This document shows positions 1-11,327 of a stretch of DNA of 64,000 nt, one piece after another. Within the stretch, counting starts at the first letter, position 1. Each line of letters starts with the position of its first letter. Source of the stretch: Osedax fenrisi (Eukaryota > Annelida > Polychaeta > Sabellida > Siboglinidae); the NCBI GenBank assembly GCA_964019155.1, contig OZ025244.1, positions 11,513,155-11,577,154 of the forward strand. Direction: 5' to 3'. The notes beneath the pieces are model-generated. The model was not told where the DNA came from. It saw only the letters and a list, made by a program, of their open reading frames with translations, and ran no database searches. Both the position numbers and the translations under genes were made by a program.

Positions 1-673
1 CGACTTTATTAAGATTACCTGATTTTGGTATTGGCATTATTTGACAAGTAGACCATTGAATAGGTTTTTGCTTTTCAAGTAACATTTTATTTGCATATTC
101 TAGAAGGATATCGTCAAATTTACAATATTTGAAAGCTTCAGGTGCAACACCATCAGGTCATACTGTTTTTCCATCTACTAGATTATTCTTTACCATTAGA
201 TATTCGTCTTTTGTAAAAGCGTTGGTAAATATTTCTGTATGTTTAATTACAATTTCTGGTTCAAAATCATCAATTTCTTCTTCAGAATTATTATTGCCGA
301 GTAAATTTTTAAAATGAGTAAACCATTTATTGATTCTATCTTCGTTATTACTGGCTTTAATTATTCCTTTTTTGGTAGTTTTACGACCAGTTATATCATT
401 GATTAGTTGCCAACATTTGGCATGTTGTCTTAATTTATTCGAATTTTCAATATCATAAACTGTTTTCTCGAGGTCATCACTTTCTATCATATGCTTCCTG
501 TAGTTTTCTCTTGGTTTCTTGAAACATTTCATACTTTTCTTCTGTATTTGATAATACATACTTTTTATAAGCTTCATTTACATTATCACGAGGTATTGCA
601 ATATCTGGATGTCGAGATGGATTTTTATCAAGCTTCTTTGGTAATAGAGATTTACATGCTTCTTGATTTGCAA

Positions 674-676
<3 letters not shown>
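1..676 (-). pseudogene. RTE-type LINE fragment (endonuclease-RT linker and start of RT)
   Basis: Read on the minus strand, this encodes the region between the endonuclease and the reverse transcriptase of an RTE-like non-LTR retrotransposon. At about 330-420 the translation contains ITGRKTTKKGIIKA followed by NKWFTHFKNLLG. This aligns in order with VSGRKNTEKAKIKA and LWHQHFKELLG in the RTE element at 29.8-32.5 kb. A TGA at about 158-160 interrupts the frame exactly where family members read (G)PDG; the frame resumes with PDGVAPEAF and runs off the window edge. The copy is cut on its 5' side by a (TA)n tract. It is a dead copy; the rest of the RT would lie to the left of the window. Confidence 0.8.

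Positions 677-713
<37 letters not shown>
677..713. repeat. (TA)n microsatellite
   Basis: A pure TA run that truncates the RTE fragment to its left, so the LINE may have broken or inserted here. Confidence 0.95.
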
Positions 714-716
<3 letters not shown>

Positions 717-894
717 CAGGGACATTATTTATTTAAAAAAGTTAAATAGTAAATTATGCATGAGCAATAATCGAGACAGTTCTCTGAATAATTACTCTTA
801 CTCCCTATAATCGATACCAACGTACGTATATGTATATACATAGAGTTGTATCTATCAATCGTATGAGATATACCACCCAGCCAGCTTCTCTATG
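714..894. other. No gene seen; AT-rich spacer
   Basis: No coding pattern is visible between the (TA)n and the 22-bp repeat. Confidence 0.6.
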
Positions 895-1036
895 TGATGC
901 ATGCATCTTCTCGTAGTGATGCATGTATCTTCTAGTAGTGATGAATGCATCAACTAGTAGTGATGCATGCATCAACTAGTAGTGATGCATGCATCAACTA
1001 GTAGTGATGCATGCATCAACTAGTAGTGATGCATGC
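895..1036. repeat. 22-bp palindromic tandem repeat
   Basis: About six copies of a 22-bp unit. The last four are nearly identical and the leftmost are diverged. Each unit is the perfect 14-bp palindrome TGATGCATGCATCA followed by ACTAGTAG, which contains the palindrome ACTAGT. The array can form a series of small cruciforms. No coding role is seen. Confidence 0.9.
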
Positions 1037-1139
1037 GGATTATCGTAGTTACGTACGACGTCGTACGTGATGCTGACATCTGCATCGGTATAGCATCAGT
1101 CTCATTACCTTGTTTAATGTATACATACATATATATATA

Positions 1140-1426
1140 CTGCCTGTGTGGCTCATTTGGCTAAGGCGTCATACACACAAGCACGGGTTCGAGCCTTTTC
1201 CGTAATGTTAAAATAGGTCTTAAAATACTATTTAGAAGTGATCTCATATAATTGTGTATAAATAAATGATCTGCTCTCGTTAAAACTACGGATGCATTAA
1301 GACGAAAGCTACTTCGAAGAGACATTAAATCAGTTCGTTATATCTTATCACTTTTAACTTATAAGTGAAAACATCATCTACGTATCTGGATGGGAAGAAA
1401 GGACTCCACCAACTTAAGAAATAACA
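1140..1426 (+). mobile_element. tRNA-derived SINE, copy 1
   Basis: The head has a pol III A box (GTGGCTCATTTGG) and a B box (GGGTTCGAG). A body shared with six other copies follows, including TTAGAAGTGATC, AATTGTGTATAAATAAATGATC and the end GGACTCCACCAA. The copy lacks part of the tRNA-like variable region seen in copies 2 and 3 and carries several substitutions, so it is an older insertion. It follows a short TA-rich stretch. Confidence 0.85.
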
Positions 1427-1583
1427 TATATCATAAAGCAATATGTATGTATATATTAAGTAAGGTGTATAGTGTACACGTTATGGGAGTATATGCCTTC
1501 TATCCGGTTACGATTACAATTATAATGTTATTGCAAATAGGGTGTACGATATATCATAGAATCTATCAATATCGCAATAGTAT

Positions 1584-1625
<42 letters not shown>

Positions 1626-2001
1626 CTGAAATAATATAATCGCGAGAGTAAACTTTGGTCACGCGTGATATGTCCTCAGGGCACGACATTTAAACCACCT
1701 TTCACGCCGCTAAATTATATATCGCGAATCGATTTTAAATAAATATCCATCCGCCTCGTCATAATCGTTCGACATATTTCCTCGAATAATAACATGTACA
1801 TATGTCAATGACGCTTGAGCAAGTACCTGGTTCTAAGTGTTAAGCGCCCCGGGGCACATTGTTCTGACATAATAGATTGACCTATAATTATCCTAGAATA
1901 AGTCATGGCTACAGCCGTACAGTTAAGTATCGGCCAATGATATACGGGGATAATGTACTTCCTCAGTGCAACTATAGGCTATAGCCCCAGGTAATAATTG
2001 T
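1427..2001. other. No gene seen; contains a short (TA)n tract
   Basis: Mixed-composition sequence with a (TA)n run near 1590-1621. Short open frames here show no family resemblance. The last 50 bases run into the minisatellite. Confidence 0.6.
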
Positions 2002-3287
2002 ACCGGGTCCACTAGTACCCGGGGCGAATTGTACTGGGTACACTAGTACCCGGGGCGAATTGTACCGGGTCCACTAGTACCCGGGGCGAATTGTACTGGG
2101 TACACTAGTACCCGGGGCTAAATTTACTGCAGTACCCATGGGTACACTAGTACCCGGGACGAATTGTACTGGGTGCACTAGTACCCGGGGCGAATTGTAC
2201 CGGGTCCACTAGTACCCGGGGCGAATTGTACTGGGTCCACTAGTACCCGGGGCGAATTGTACTGGGTACACTAGTACCCGGGGCGAATTGTACTGCAGTA
2301 CCCATGGGTACACTAGTACCCGGGGCGAATTGTACTGGGTGCACTAGTACCCGGGGCGAATTGTACCGGGTCCACTAGTACCCGGGGCGAATTGTACTGG
2401 GTCCACTAGTACCCGGGGCGAATTGTACTGGGTACACTAGTACCCGGGGCGAATTGTACTGCAGTACCCATGGGTACACTAGTACCCGGGGCGAATTGTA
2501 CTGGGTGCACTAGTACCCGGGGCGAATTGTACCGGGTCCACTAGTACCCGGGGCGAATTGTACTGGGTCCACTAGTACCCGGGGCGAATTGTACTGGGTG
2601 CACTAGTACCCGGGGCGAATTGTACCGGGTCCACTAGTATCCGGGGCGAATTGTACTGGGTCCACTAGTACCCGGGCGAATTGTACTGGGTACACTAGTA
2701 CCCGGGGCTAAATTTACTGCAGTACCCATGGGTACACTAGTACCCGGGGCGAATTGTACTGGGTGCACTAGTACCCGGGGCGAATTGTACCGGGTCCACT
2801 AGTACCCGGGGCGAATTGTACTGGGTACACTAGTACCCGGGGCGAATTGTACTGGGTACACTAGTACCCGGGGCGAATTGTACTGCAGTACCCATGGGTC
2901 CACTAGTACCCGGGGCGAATTGTACTGGGTGCACTAGTACCCGGGGCGAATTGTACCGGGTCCACTAGTACCCGGGGCGAATTGTACTGGGTCCACTAGT
3001 ACCCGGGGCGAATTGTACCGGGTCCACTAGTACCCGGGGCGAATTGTACTGGGTGCACTAGTACCCGGGGCGAATTGTACTGGGTGCACTAGTACCCGGG
3101 GCGAATTGTACCGGGTCCACTAGTACCCGGGGCGAATTGTACTGGGTCCACTAGTACCCGGGCGAATTGTACTGGGTACACTAGTACCCGGGGCTAAATT
3201 TACTGCAGTACCCATCGGTACACTAGTACCCGGGGCGAATTGTACTGGGTCCACTTGTACCCGGGGCGAATTGTACCGGGTACACTA
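2002..3287. repeat. GC-rich 31-bp minisatellite with a 166-bp higher-order repeat
   Basis: About 40 copies of a 31-bp unit built around ACTAGTACCCGGGGCGAATT. Units differ at a diagnostic site (GGGTACAC, GGGTCCAC or GGGTGCAC). A longer 42-bp variant carrying CTGCAGTACCCATGG recurs with CTGCAG at 2127, 2293, 2459, 2717, 2883 and 3203. Three of these intervals are exactly 166 bp, the sum of four 31-bp units and one 42-bp unit. The other two are longer by three or five units, each minus one base. Each unit is a quasi-palindrome (CCGGGT...ACCCGG). The array is CpG-containing and GC-rich inside AT-rich DNA. Confidence 0.95.
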
Positions 3288-5301
3288 ACATACTAACTAC
3301 GTAGAACCAACGAATAATGGTATATATTCACGATAATATATACATGTAATTAAGTACACGTCAATCGATATATATATTCTAAGTTTTATGGTTTTATTAT
3401 AATCATTCTCGTGTTTATTAAGCTATTATGCACATAATATACATATAGAAACATACATATAATTATAAACTTTATTTTTCATTTCATAATGTTAACGCCA
3501 CCTTAAGACTTATTACTTCTCCCTTGCCTTCCCTCCCACTCAATAATTCCCTCCCACGGACGGCCGATTGCTCACGCACTGATGCAGTCCATAAACAACA
3601 ACAAAGTAAATTAAGTAAGTATAAATATACATGAACATGAACTAGTTGTTAACCTATAATAAACTATAAGTTAAACCAAAGTTAATCCTATAATAAATAT
3701 ATTTAAACCTACAGCGATCATATTGAAACCTATGCAAACCTAATATATCACTTTATAACATACATAAATATCATTATATAATATATATCGATAACTCATA
3801 CTGTGGCGATGATTTAATTTACGAAAATAATGTAAACAATATTATATAATACACTATATACATATAGGTAAATACCTAAACAAATTGTATATGGTTGATA
3901 TTTAAATACAAATATATATCACATACAACAAAGTGTTGATATATTCTAGCCGCGGCCTATGAAATGTACATATTTCTACACAATAGGATGTAGTATGTCA
4001 ATGTATAAGATCGGTATAATAATCATTTAATTTGCTAGATACACAACTTAAGATGGTTTATTTAGGGGTTAACTCTATATGATGTTATTAGGGTTTAACC
4101 CTTTAGATGTATTAACAGGGTAACTATGAAATGGTATACCCTTACAAATTATAATTTGGTGGTTGAATGTTTGAAATGTGAGATACAAAGTAGCTAATAT
4201 TCGATAATAAAAAATATCGACCTAGATTATTTACTAGATATAATTAACCGATTTTATAACTAAAATGAACGTTCTTACCTTAAGTATACGTAACGTACTT
4301 AGTACGGGTATATGTACAGGTATAAGAAGCCGTGATATGCCCGCCTAATAAATACATGCGTATTCACTTAAGGGAATAGATAGAACCTATTGTCATGCAT
4401 GTATTCGTGAATAGCTGTACTATAGAGCTAATGCTTTATAATATTATTAATAATTCATGAATAATGACGTCTATAGTCATAAAAATCGCATATAATGTTA
4501 GCGATATCTATTCACGGTTTTGATATACGGGTTTGATATGGGTCAGCATGGTGTATATACATAAGTGACGTCATCAGTAACGACGTAATAGTTGAATATG
4601 TTCGAAACAGTATAAACACCTATAGGTTACTATAGGCTACTATAGTAGTAATATATAACATGCGTGACCAACAGTAGTACCGTGAACCAGCAAGGCACAC
4701 ACACACACCAAGGCATGTTGTTATTAAATGTAAACCCGATGTTAATCGTTGTACCATGCCGAGTTGGGTATCAATTCATATTTATTTTTCTTCCATGTTT
4801 TTGTTTATTTATTTTTTGTTTTCCTAAAAAACTATATATTATTATTATTATAATGTTCATACGGAATACGATATAGCGAACAGTGTGCCGCACACACGCG
4901 TAATAGTGGTTAACAATACAACATCATATCTACGAACATTAAGACCTCTAGATTACGTAGGGGGTATACGCGCAATACAATCTATACGCATCGATGCGGG
5001 CGGTATCGATGCGGGCGTCCTAATATACGCATAGATAATTACACCTGATTCTATCGCGCCCATGTAGTGTTGTATGTATTATTGTAAAGAGAGTCGATAC
5101 GAGATGTACGGTACCGTGCCGCGCACGACCTATGACCTAGTTAGTGATCGCGTAACCGGCCCACCACGGTGAGATAATCCGCGCCGCTCACACTTGTGCG
5201 CGCGATGTAATCACTCGATAGATTCGCACTCGTTTTGTTAATGAAATTACCGAGATTTGTCGATATTAACGTACACGTACATATTTATACACGTATATAC
5301 G

Positions 5302-5304
<3 letters not shown>
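3288..5304. other. No gene seen; AT-rich spacer
   Basis: Mostly AT-rich sequence with a small pyrimidine-rich patch near 3515-3560 and a GC-richer patch near 4950-5240. Open frames are short and without recognisable domains. A segment at about 4710-4850 ending in (TTA)n could be an untranslated LINE 3' end, but no coding sequence supports that. Confidence 0.5.

Positions 5305-5370
<66 letters not shown>
5305..5370. repeat. (TA)n microsatellite
   Basis: A 66-bp TA run interrupted by one TTT. Confidence 0.95.
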
Positions 5371-5377
<7 letters not shown>

Positions 5378-5567
5378 ATGTGTGAGGTTGGGCGTGTGAT
5401 TACGCTTATGTAATGTCAACGTAATGTGTTATGACTCAGACTCGAGATTACATAATAGATGACGTCATATCACAGCAACTAGTTATTCATGTATCTATTA
5501 GCGTATATTGATGGTAATTTTAGCTGTCTAATTCCGCGGCAAAGTGTATACATGTACATATACATGT

Positions 5568-5581
<14 letters not shown>

Positions 5582-5631
<50 letters not shown>

Positions 5632-5643
5632 TTATATATATAT

Positions 5644-5675
<32 letters not shown>

Positions 5676-5699
5676 TATATATATTATATATATATATAT
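5582..5699. repeat. (TA)n compound microsatellite
   Basis: 118 bp of TA with periodic TAATAT interruptions, preceded by a short (CA)n. Confidence 0.95.
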
Positions 5700-5790
5700 C
5701 TCAATATAGCAGGCTTCGGATCCATGGATATCCATAATTCATCATGTATACGATCTCCATATATGTGTACTTCCATACATGATTTAGTAC

Positions 5791-5825
<35 letters not shown>

Positions 5826-6684
5826 CTACGTATATATATGCCCTGTATATATCGCCTGTATATATCTCAATAGCAATGTATACATAGGGGATATCCCACC
5901 CAACTTATATCAATATGTATACATAATACACATTTATTCATCCTCTTACTACCCATCTTATACACACTCATATATATATATAGTAAGTATGTATACATAC
6001 ATATATATATATATATATAATCATACTCGCATCTCTATCTCTACGTGTAATACTCCATCTCACTGCATGGACACAATACCGACTTCTCGATCTCCCGCTA
6101 TAGATAGTATACGACTAACACCCTCGCCTCGTTCCGTCTCCTCGAGGATTAGCTATTTCGTAGTCTTGCTCGTACATCTCCTGTTCGCAAGGCCCCCATT
6201 TCCGTTTCCATCTTCACTAATCCCGCCCCCATCTAGCTCTACACCCCACCCCGATCTCCCACTAATACTACTACCCTTTCTTCCGCGAGGCTAGTCGATA
6301 TTATATTCCCCCTCACCCCACAATACCCCCTCCCAGTTTCGCTCCACTATATTAGTATACTCCTCGCGTATCGCTCTACATATCCCCGATATCCATCCAC
6401 TACGGTAAAGATCCATGTACTCCCTCCGTCCTCCCCCCGTCCTCCTCCCTTTCCTCTCCGCGACGCTTATCTACAAGGACATCTCTATCGTTGTCGACTA
6501 ATAGTGTACGCGAGTACGTGTGCGGTGTACTAGCCGCAGCTCGAGAGAAGGACATGGCCTCCATTGTGGACGCCGTACACACATGTCGGTACGCGCGCAC
6601 ACACACACATCGGGATAATGGTCACGTGCTATTACTACTTCCGGTCATCCACTCTGAACTCTCTGCACAACGTGATATAGCACG

Positions 6685-6715
<31 letters not shown>

Positions 6716-6721
6716 ACCATG
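5700..6721. other. No confirmed gene; pyrimidine-rich segment and (TA)n tracts
   Basis: The segment at 6050-6480 is unusually C- and T-rich. It is followed by a GC-richer stretch near 6500-6600 that is open in one + frame. I could not match that frame to any family and do not call it an exon. Further (TA)n tracts lie near 5793-5822 and 6688-6713. Confidence 0.5.
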
Positions 6722-6826
6722 TAGAATTAGCATTAGCAGTAGCACTAGCAATAGCAGTAGCAATAATAGTAGTAGTAGTATTATTAGTATTAGTAGTAGT
6801 AATATTAGTAGTAGATATATAGCTAG

Positions 6827-6862
<36 letters not shown>
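6722..6862. repeat. Degenerate (TAG)n/(TAA)n then (TA)n
   Basis: About 95 bp of imperfect TAG, TAA and CAG-type triplets, followed by a (TA)n run ending near 6862. Confidence 0.9.
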
Positions 6863-6864
<2 letters not shown>

Positions 6865-7309
6865 TTTATTTAGTGTTAAATACACATAAAATGACATGAA
6901 ACGATAATTTGATAAGAACAAATAAATGCAAAAAAAAGATTAATGGTTTTCACATGCTATAAGTAAGAGAAGATACAAATAAACAGAATATTAACATAGA
7001 ATTACACACACTGAACAATGTACATATTTACTTAATAATAAGTATGTATAGTAAGCGATTTTTATTTGCGATGACTCAACTTTTTGGTAAGGGGCGAACA
7101 ATTCCCATGTCATGAGAATATTATAGAGCCAGTAGAATGTATACGGACACCCATACTATTCGTATACTACAATATTAGAAATATAAGTATATAGAAGTAC
7201 CTTTATTTAAAGGTTTTAATAGAAGAAAACAGTGAATATACTATACTTGTATATATTATCACTACTACCATATTAGGCATACTAGTATTCCTACACGATA
7301 TTAATACAA
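6863..7309. other. No gene seen; possible LINE 3' untranslated remnant
   Basis: AT-rich sequence. The start (CTTTATTTAGTGTTAAATACAC after a TA tract) loosely resembles the minus-strand 3' ends of LINEs A and B. The translation near 7080-7130 is only vaguely LINE-like. I do not call an element. Confidence 0.3.
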
Positions 7310-7445
7310 CTGTCTGTGTGGCTCAGTGGCTAAGGCGTCATACACACAAGCAGTAGGACGAGGGTTCGAGCCTCGTCTGGATAATTATAGTTATAATTAA
7401 TTTTATAAAATGGGTCTTAAAATAATATTTAGAAGTGATCTTATA

Positions 7446-7489
<44 letters not shown>

Positions 7490-7632
7490 GTGTATACATA
7501 ATTGACCTTCTCTCGTTAAAAACATGGATGCCTTAACATGAGAGAGGCTTCAAAGGGTTGTAAGTGATAACGTCATCAAGTTCATGGGTGGGATGAAAGG
7601 ACTCCAGCAAATAACAATAACAATAACAATAT
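7310..7632 (+). mobile_element. tRNA-derived SINE, copy 2
   Basis: Full-length copy with A box GTGGCTCAGTGG and B box GGGTTCGAGCC. Its body matches the other copies, and the 3' tail is (AACAAT)n at about 7610-7632. A (TA)n tract of about 40 bp (7447-7487) has expanded inside the body, where other copies read ATCTTATATAATTGTG. This shows a TA microsatellite born within a SINE. Confidence 0.9.
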
Positions 7633-7885
7633 CGTAATAGTACGTCATATATGACTATTGTTGCGCAGAGTACTGTTCGTAACCTGTTCATTGTTATCTC
7701 AGCTCAAATAACCCCCCATAAGCGAAATTGTCCGTGTATAGTTGTAAATAAACCTATTTTACTAGGTAGGTATATCATATATCATACCACATAGGTGGCT
7801 GGTATATATATATGTATATATATATATACATGTATGTACTTGGTGTAAAGATATATTATATACCGTGATATCATATACTAATATT

Positions 7886-7931
<46 letters not shown>

Positions 7932-8004
7932 TACATATTAAAGGTTTCATTATACGGATAGGCCCGAGGGTATAACTTAATAGAATACATAATTAACTCT
8001 TATT

Positions 8005-8010
<6 letters not shown>
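7633..8010. other. No gene seen; several (TA)n tracts
   Basis: AT-rich spacer with TA tracts near 7800-7830 and 7890-7924. Confidence 0.6.

Positions 8011-8063
<53 letters not shown>
8011..8063. repeat. (TA)n microsatellite
   Basis: 53 bp of uninterrupted TA dinucleotides. Confidence 0.95.
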
Positions 8064-8064
<1 letters not shown>

Positions 8065-8239
8065 TGGCCATGTAAGTTTATTTATACACATGGGAATACA
8101 TATACATATATAAATGCAAGGAGCCACTCGTGATAACCCGACCTCTTAATAAGATACACCTTAATAAGAGGCTCTTAGACATATCTCTCAGATTTATAAT
8201 CACTTTATGCATGTGCAATGCGCGCCGCAGCATGACCGT

Positions 8240-8381
8240 TATATATGTGTATAACCGTTATACATGTGTACAATGTACATTGTACAATGTACATTGTACA
8301 CTGTACAATGTACGTCGTACACGTCTAATGTTATACAATATATATGTATTCACACACACACATATGCACACACATACACAC

Positions 8382-8412
<31 letters not shown>

Positions 8413-8697
8413 ACATACATCACATGAATAATTTAATACATACTATATTACACACACACACACACACACACTGTGATATACACATACATACTGTGACATA
8501 TACACACACACACGAGCGCGCACACACACACACTCACACACACTCACACACTGACATTCGCATACACATACGCGCGCACACACACACACACACTTTCCTG
8601 CTACTGTCAATAACATATGACTCATTTGTCCTGCGCACATACACATACACACACACATACACACACACACATACACACACACATACACATGTCATCC
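8240..8697. repeat. GTACAATGTACATT palindromic repeats followed by (CA)n-rich tract
   Basis: 8262-8320 holds tandem, mutually complementary TGTACAATGTACA-type units. 8350-8692 is a long compound array of CACA, CACG and CATA with a short (TA)n. Alternating purine-pyrimidine DNA of this kind is prone to Z-form or slipped structures. The open frames that cross it are low-complexity His/Thr or Val/Cys peptides and are not genes. Confidence 0.9.
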
Positions 8698-9236
8698 AGT
8701 AAGCATACACGATGCGCTATTCTAGGGTCATACGGCCACATTAGCATATGAACTCAACGTCAGATGGTCGCTGTTATTATGTGTGCTACTGTTTATATAG
8801 TACGTATATGTACATATACACATCATATATATATATATATACACATTATATATAATCAGAGTTTATGCATTAGCCTGGAAGTACGACAAAGCAGAGCTTA
8901 TCAAGTCGTTCACCCAATGTGATTTTGGGGGGGAAATCAGATATGCATTTTTTCATGAAATTAAAATGATATTAAATAAAATATTTTATTATAAAAATTT
9001 CTATCCAGGATATCAGATTAAAATAATTAATACAAAAAATCTACCTCGAATACTTTATACCAGTTGCTAATGAAAGTTGATGAATGTGTATCAACTTGAA
9101 GGATTTCGGGTTTCTATATCCAATGCCTTAGGAACTTACTTTCGCCAAGAGTAAGAGCACTGGCAACAATTGCTCCCTCACAACAATTACATCCTCAATA
9201 TATATATATATATATATTAAATATATATATTAAATA

Positions 9237-9525
9237 CTGCCTGTGTAGCTCAGTGGCTAAGGCGTCAGAAACACAAGCAGGAGGATACGGGTTCGACCCT
9301 CGTCCGGACCATTAATTAATTTTATAAAATGGGACTTAAAATATTATTTAGAAGTTATCTTATATAATTGTGTATAAATAAATGATCGGCTCTCGTTAAA
9401 CCATGGATGTCTTAACATGAGAGCGGCTTCGGAGGGACATTAGAGCCATATATTGTTATAAGTGGAAACTTCATCTAAGTTCCTGGATGGGATGAAAGGA
9501 CTCCACCAAATAAAAAATAACAATA
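9237..9525 (+). mobile_element. tRNA-derived SINE, copy 3 (most complete)
   Basis: Best-preserved copy. It begins CTGCCTGTGTAGCTCAGTGG, with D-arm-like TAAGGCGTCAGA and B box GGGTTCGACCC. The body runs through GGCTCTCGTTAAACCATGG and ends GGACTCCACCAAATAAAAA. The TAAGGCGTCAGA segment resembles the D-arm/anticodon side of tRNA-Leu, so the head is probably tRNA-Leu-derived (inference from general tRNA knowledge). TA-rich sequence flanks both ends. Confidence 0.9.
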
Positions 9526-10383
9526 TATATATATATATATATTTATATTATTAGTTGTTTATCATGTTATGATGTTACTTGTTTACGTATATAATAGTTT
9601 ATAATAATAGTATTTTAATTGTGAAAATAGCATGCATGGTTTTAAACTATTTGTATATGCGACATTACAAATATAATTTGATAATATTCTTTGCGGATTC
9701 TGGGCGATATTGTAACTATAACCAATACTTCTTAAATGCAAACCAGATCAATAAATGCAATATATTAGGCATCAATAATCAATATTAGTTACGTAACATT
9801 GTAATATGTCGACTACAAATATGAATGCAATCCACAGAACTAACATAGTATTATAATAATATACATACCATACATTAATGTGCACATAAAAACAAGCATA
9901 ACTTTTAAGGGTTATATACAAATTTATATTCAAAAATTCAAAAATATAATATTATATATAAAATTATTTATAAAATAGATCGTTTTAACAATGAATTATT
10001 ATTAATATTTCATATAATCAATCGATAATAGTGATAATCAGTATGTTAAAATTCATATGTAAAATCACAACATTTTTGAAAAAAATAAATATAATTTATA
10101 AATAATACTTTATATGTTAATGTTTTTATGTTTTTATGTTTTTATGTTTTTATGTTAATCTTTTAATGTTATGAATATATTATTACTTAAATTAATTTTA
10201 AGTACTTATTATTATACGTTATATACATAGTGATATATTCACGTATATTCATGTATCATATAGTTATTCATATTCATACACTATTTATTATTATTATTAC
10301 TACTTTTTCAAGGGGAGGTATATGGGAGTATACTCAAGTTTATACTCCCTTATATTACTCATAAATATACAGATATATCCAAG

Positions 10384-10417
<34 letters not shown>

Positions 10418-10503
10418 CATGTACTAGTGTGCAAGATAAATGTACAATATACATTGCACATGTTGTTTGTGATTTATAAAGTCAGACAGAATTTATAATT
10501 TAA

Positions 10504-10548
<45 letters not shown>

Positions 10549-10752
10549 TTTATATTTAAGATTTATTATTTCATGTTGTAAAGTATGAAATAATGGAGAA
10601 TTTAATAAACAACTGTATTTGCTAGTGCGAGAACTTCCCCAATCATCATATTCTATAGAGAAGTTAGATTCTCGCGAGTTAAAAATGTAAATATAAATAT
10701 TAAAATATAAAGAAATATATAAAATATGTATCAATAAGTCAAGTTAAAACAT

Positions 10753-10783
<31 letters not shown>

Positions 10784-10858
10784 ATAGTAATACGTGATAT
10801 ATTGCACAACATATGACCCGGTGACCTATACATATGGATTACGTTAAATAAATAATAT

Positions 10859-10890
<32 letters not shown>

Positions 10891-11284
10891 ATGTGTGATT
10901 GGTAGTATTACTCTGGCCACACCCTGGCGGTGACTTTCAGACGACCTATATGTCACGTTTCATTTATATTCGTGACGACGCGTCGGATTAAAAAATCCCA
11001 GCCTGCCTAGAATTATTATTTATGTCTCTTATCGCTAGATTTAATAATATATTATTTACCATGTACGGTGACATAAAAACCAAATAATACACATATTATA
11101 TATATATATATATAAATGTGCTTATGAATATCAGCTGTTTATTATTACATACGAATTATAAACGCATTACCCAACACTCAGGTGACAACAATGCCGAGAG
11201 TGTGATTCGATATAAAGCACATCAAGCGAAACTCATTCAATATAACAAATATATTTGTACTTATAAGTATATATATATATATAT

Positions 11285-11286
<2 letters not shown>
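9526..11286. other. No gene seen; AT-rich with microsatellites
   Basis: Very AT-rich spacer. It contains an (ATGTTTTT)n run at about 10119-10157 and TA tracts near 10389-10414, 10506-10538, 10752-10776 and 10859-10880. No coding similarity is recognised. Confidence 0.6.

Positions 11287-11325
<39 letters not shown>
11287..11325. repeat. (GAT)n tract beside the LINE A 3' end
   Basis: About 13 GAT units next to (GATTT)n at 11326-11345. On the minus strand it lies beyond the LINE A tail. It is probably the far half of the (ATC)n array that now begins at 14518, split by insertion of A. Confidence 0.85.

Positions 11326-11327
<2 letters not shown>

Noticed and set aside
2002..3287. CRISPR-like array
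   Set aside because: Units are contiguous with no unique spacers, and the locus is eukaryotic. It is a minisatellite.
4700..4860. A LINE 3' end with (TTA)n tail
   Set aside because: Only untranslated-looking sequence is present; no coding support.
5989..6294. Pro/Ser-rich open frame
   Set aside because: It is the translation of a pyrimidine-rich stretch beginning in a TA repeat; no domain.
6491..6724. Possible + strand exon (SVREYVCGVLAAAREKDMAS)
   Set aside because: Open and GC-richer, but no family match, no convincing splice pair and it runs into CA and TA repeats.
8130..8702. 190-codon open frame and its complement
   Set aside because: It consists of CA/TA repeat translation.
9237..9310. 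A functional tRNA gene
   Set aside because: A and B boxes are present, but the acceptor stem does not pair and the sequence continues into a SINE body shared by other copies.
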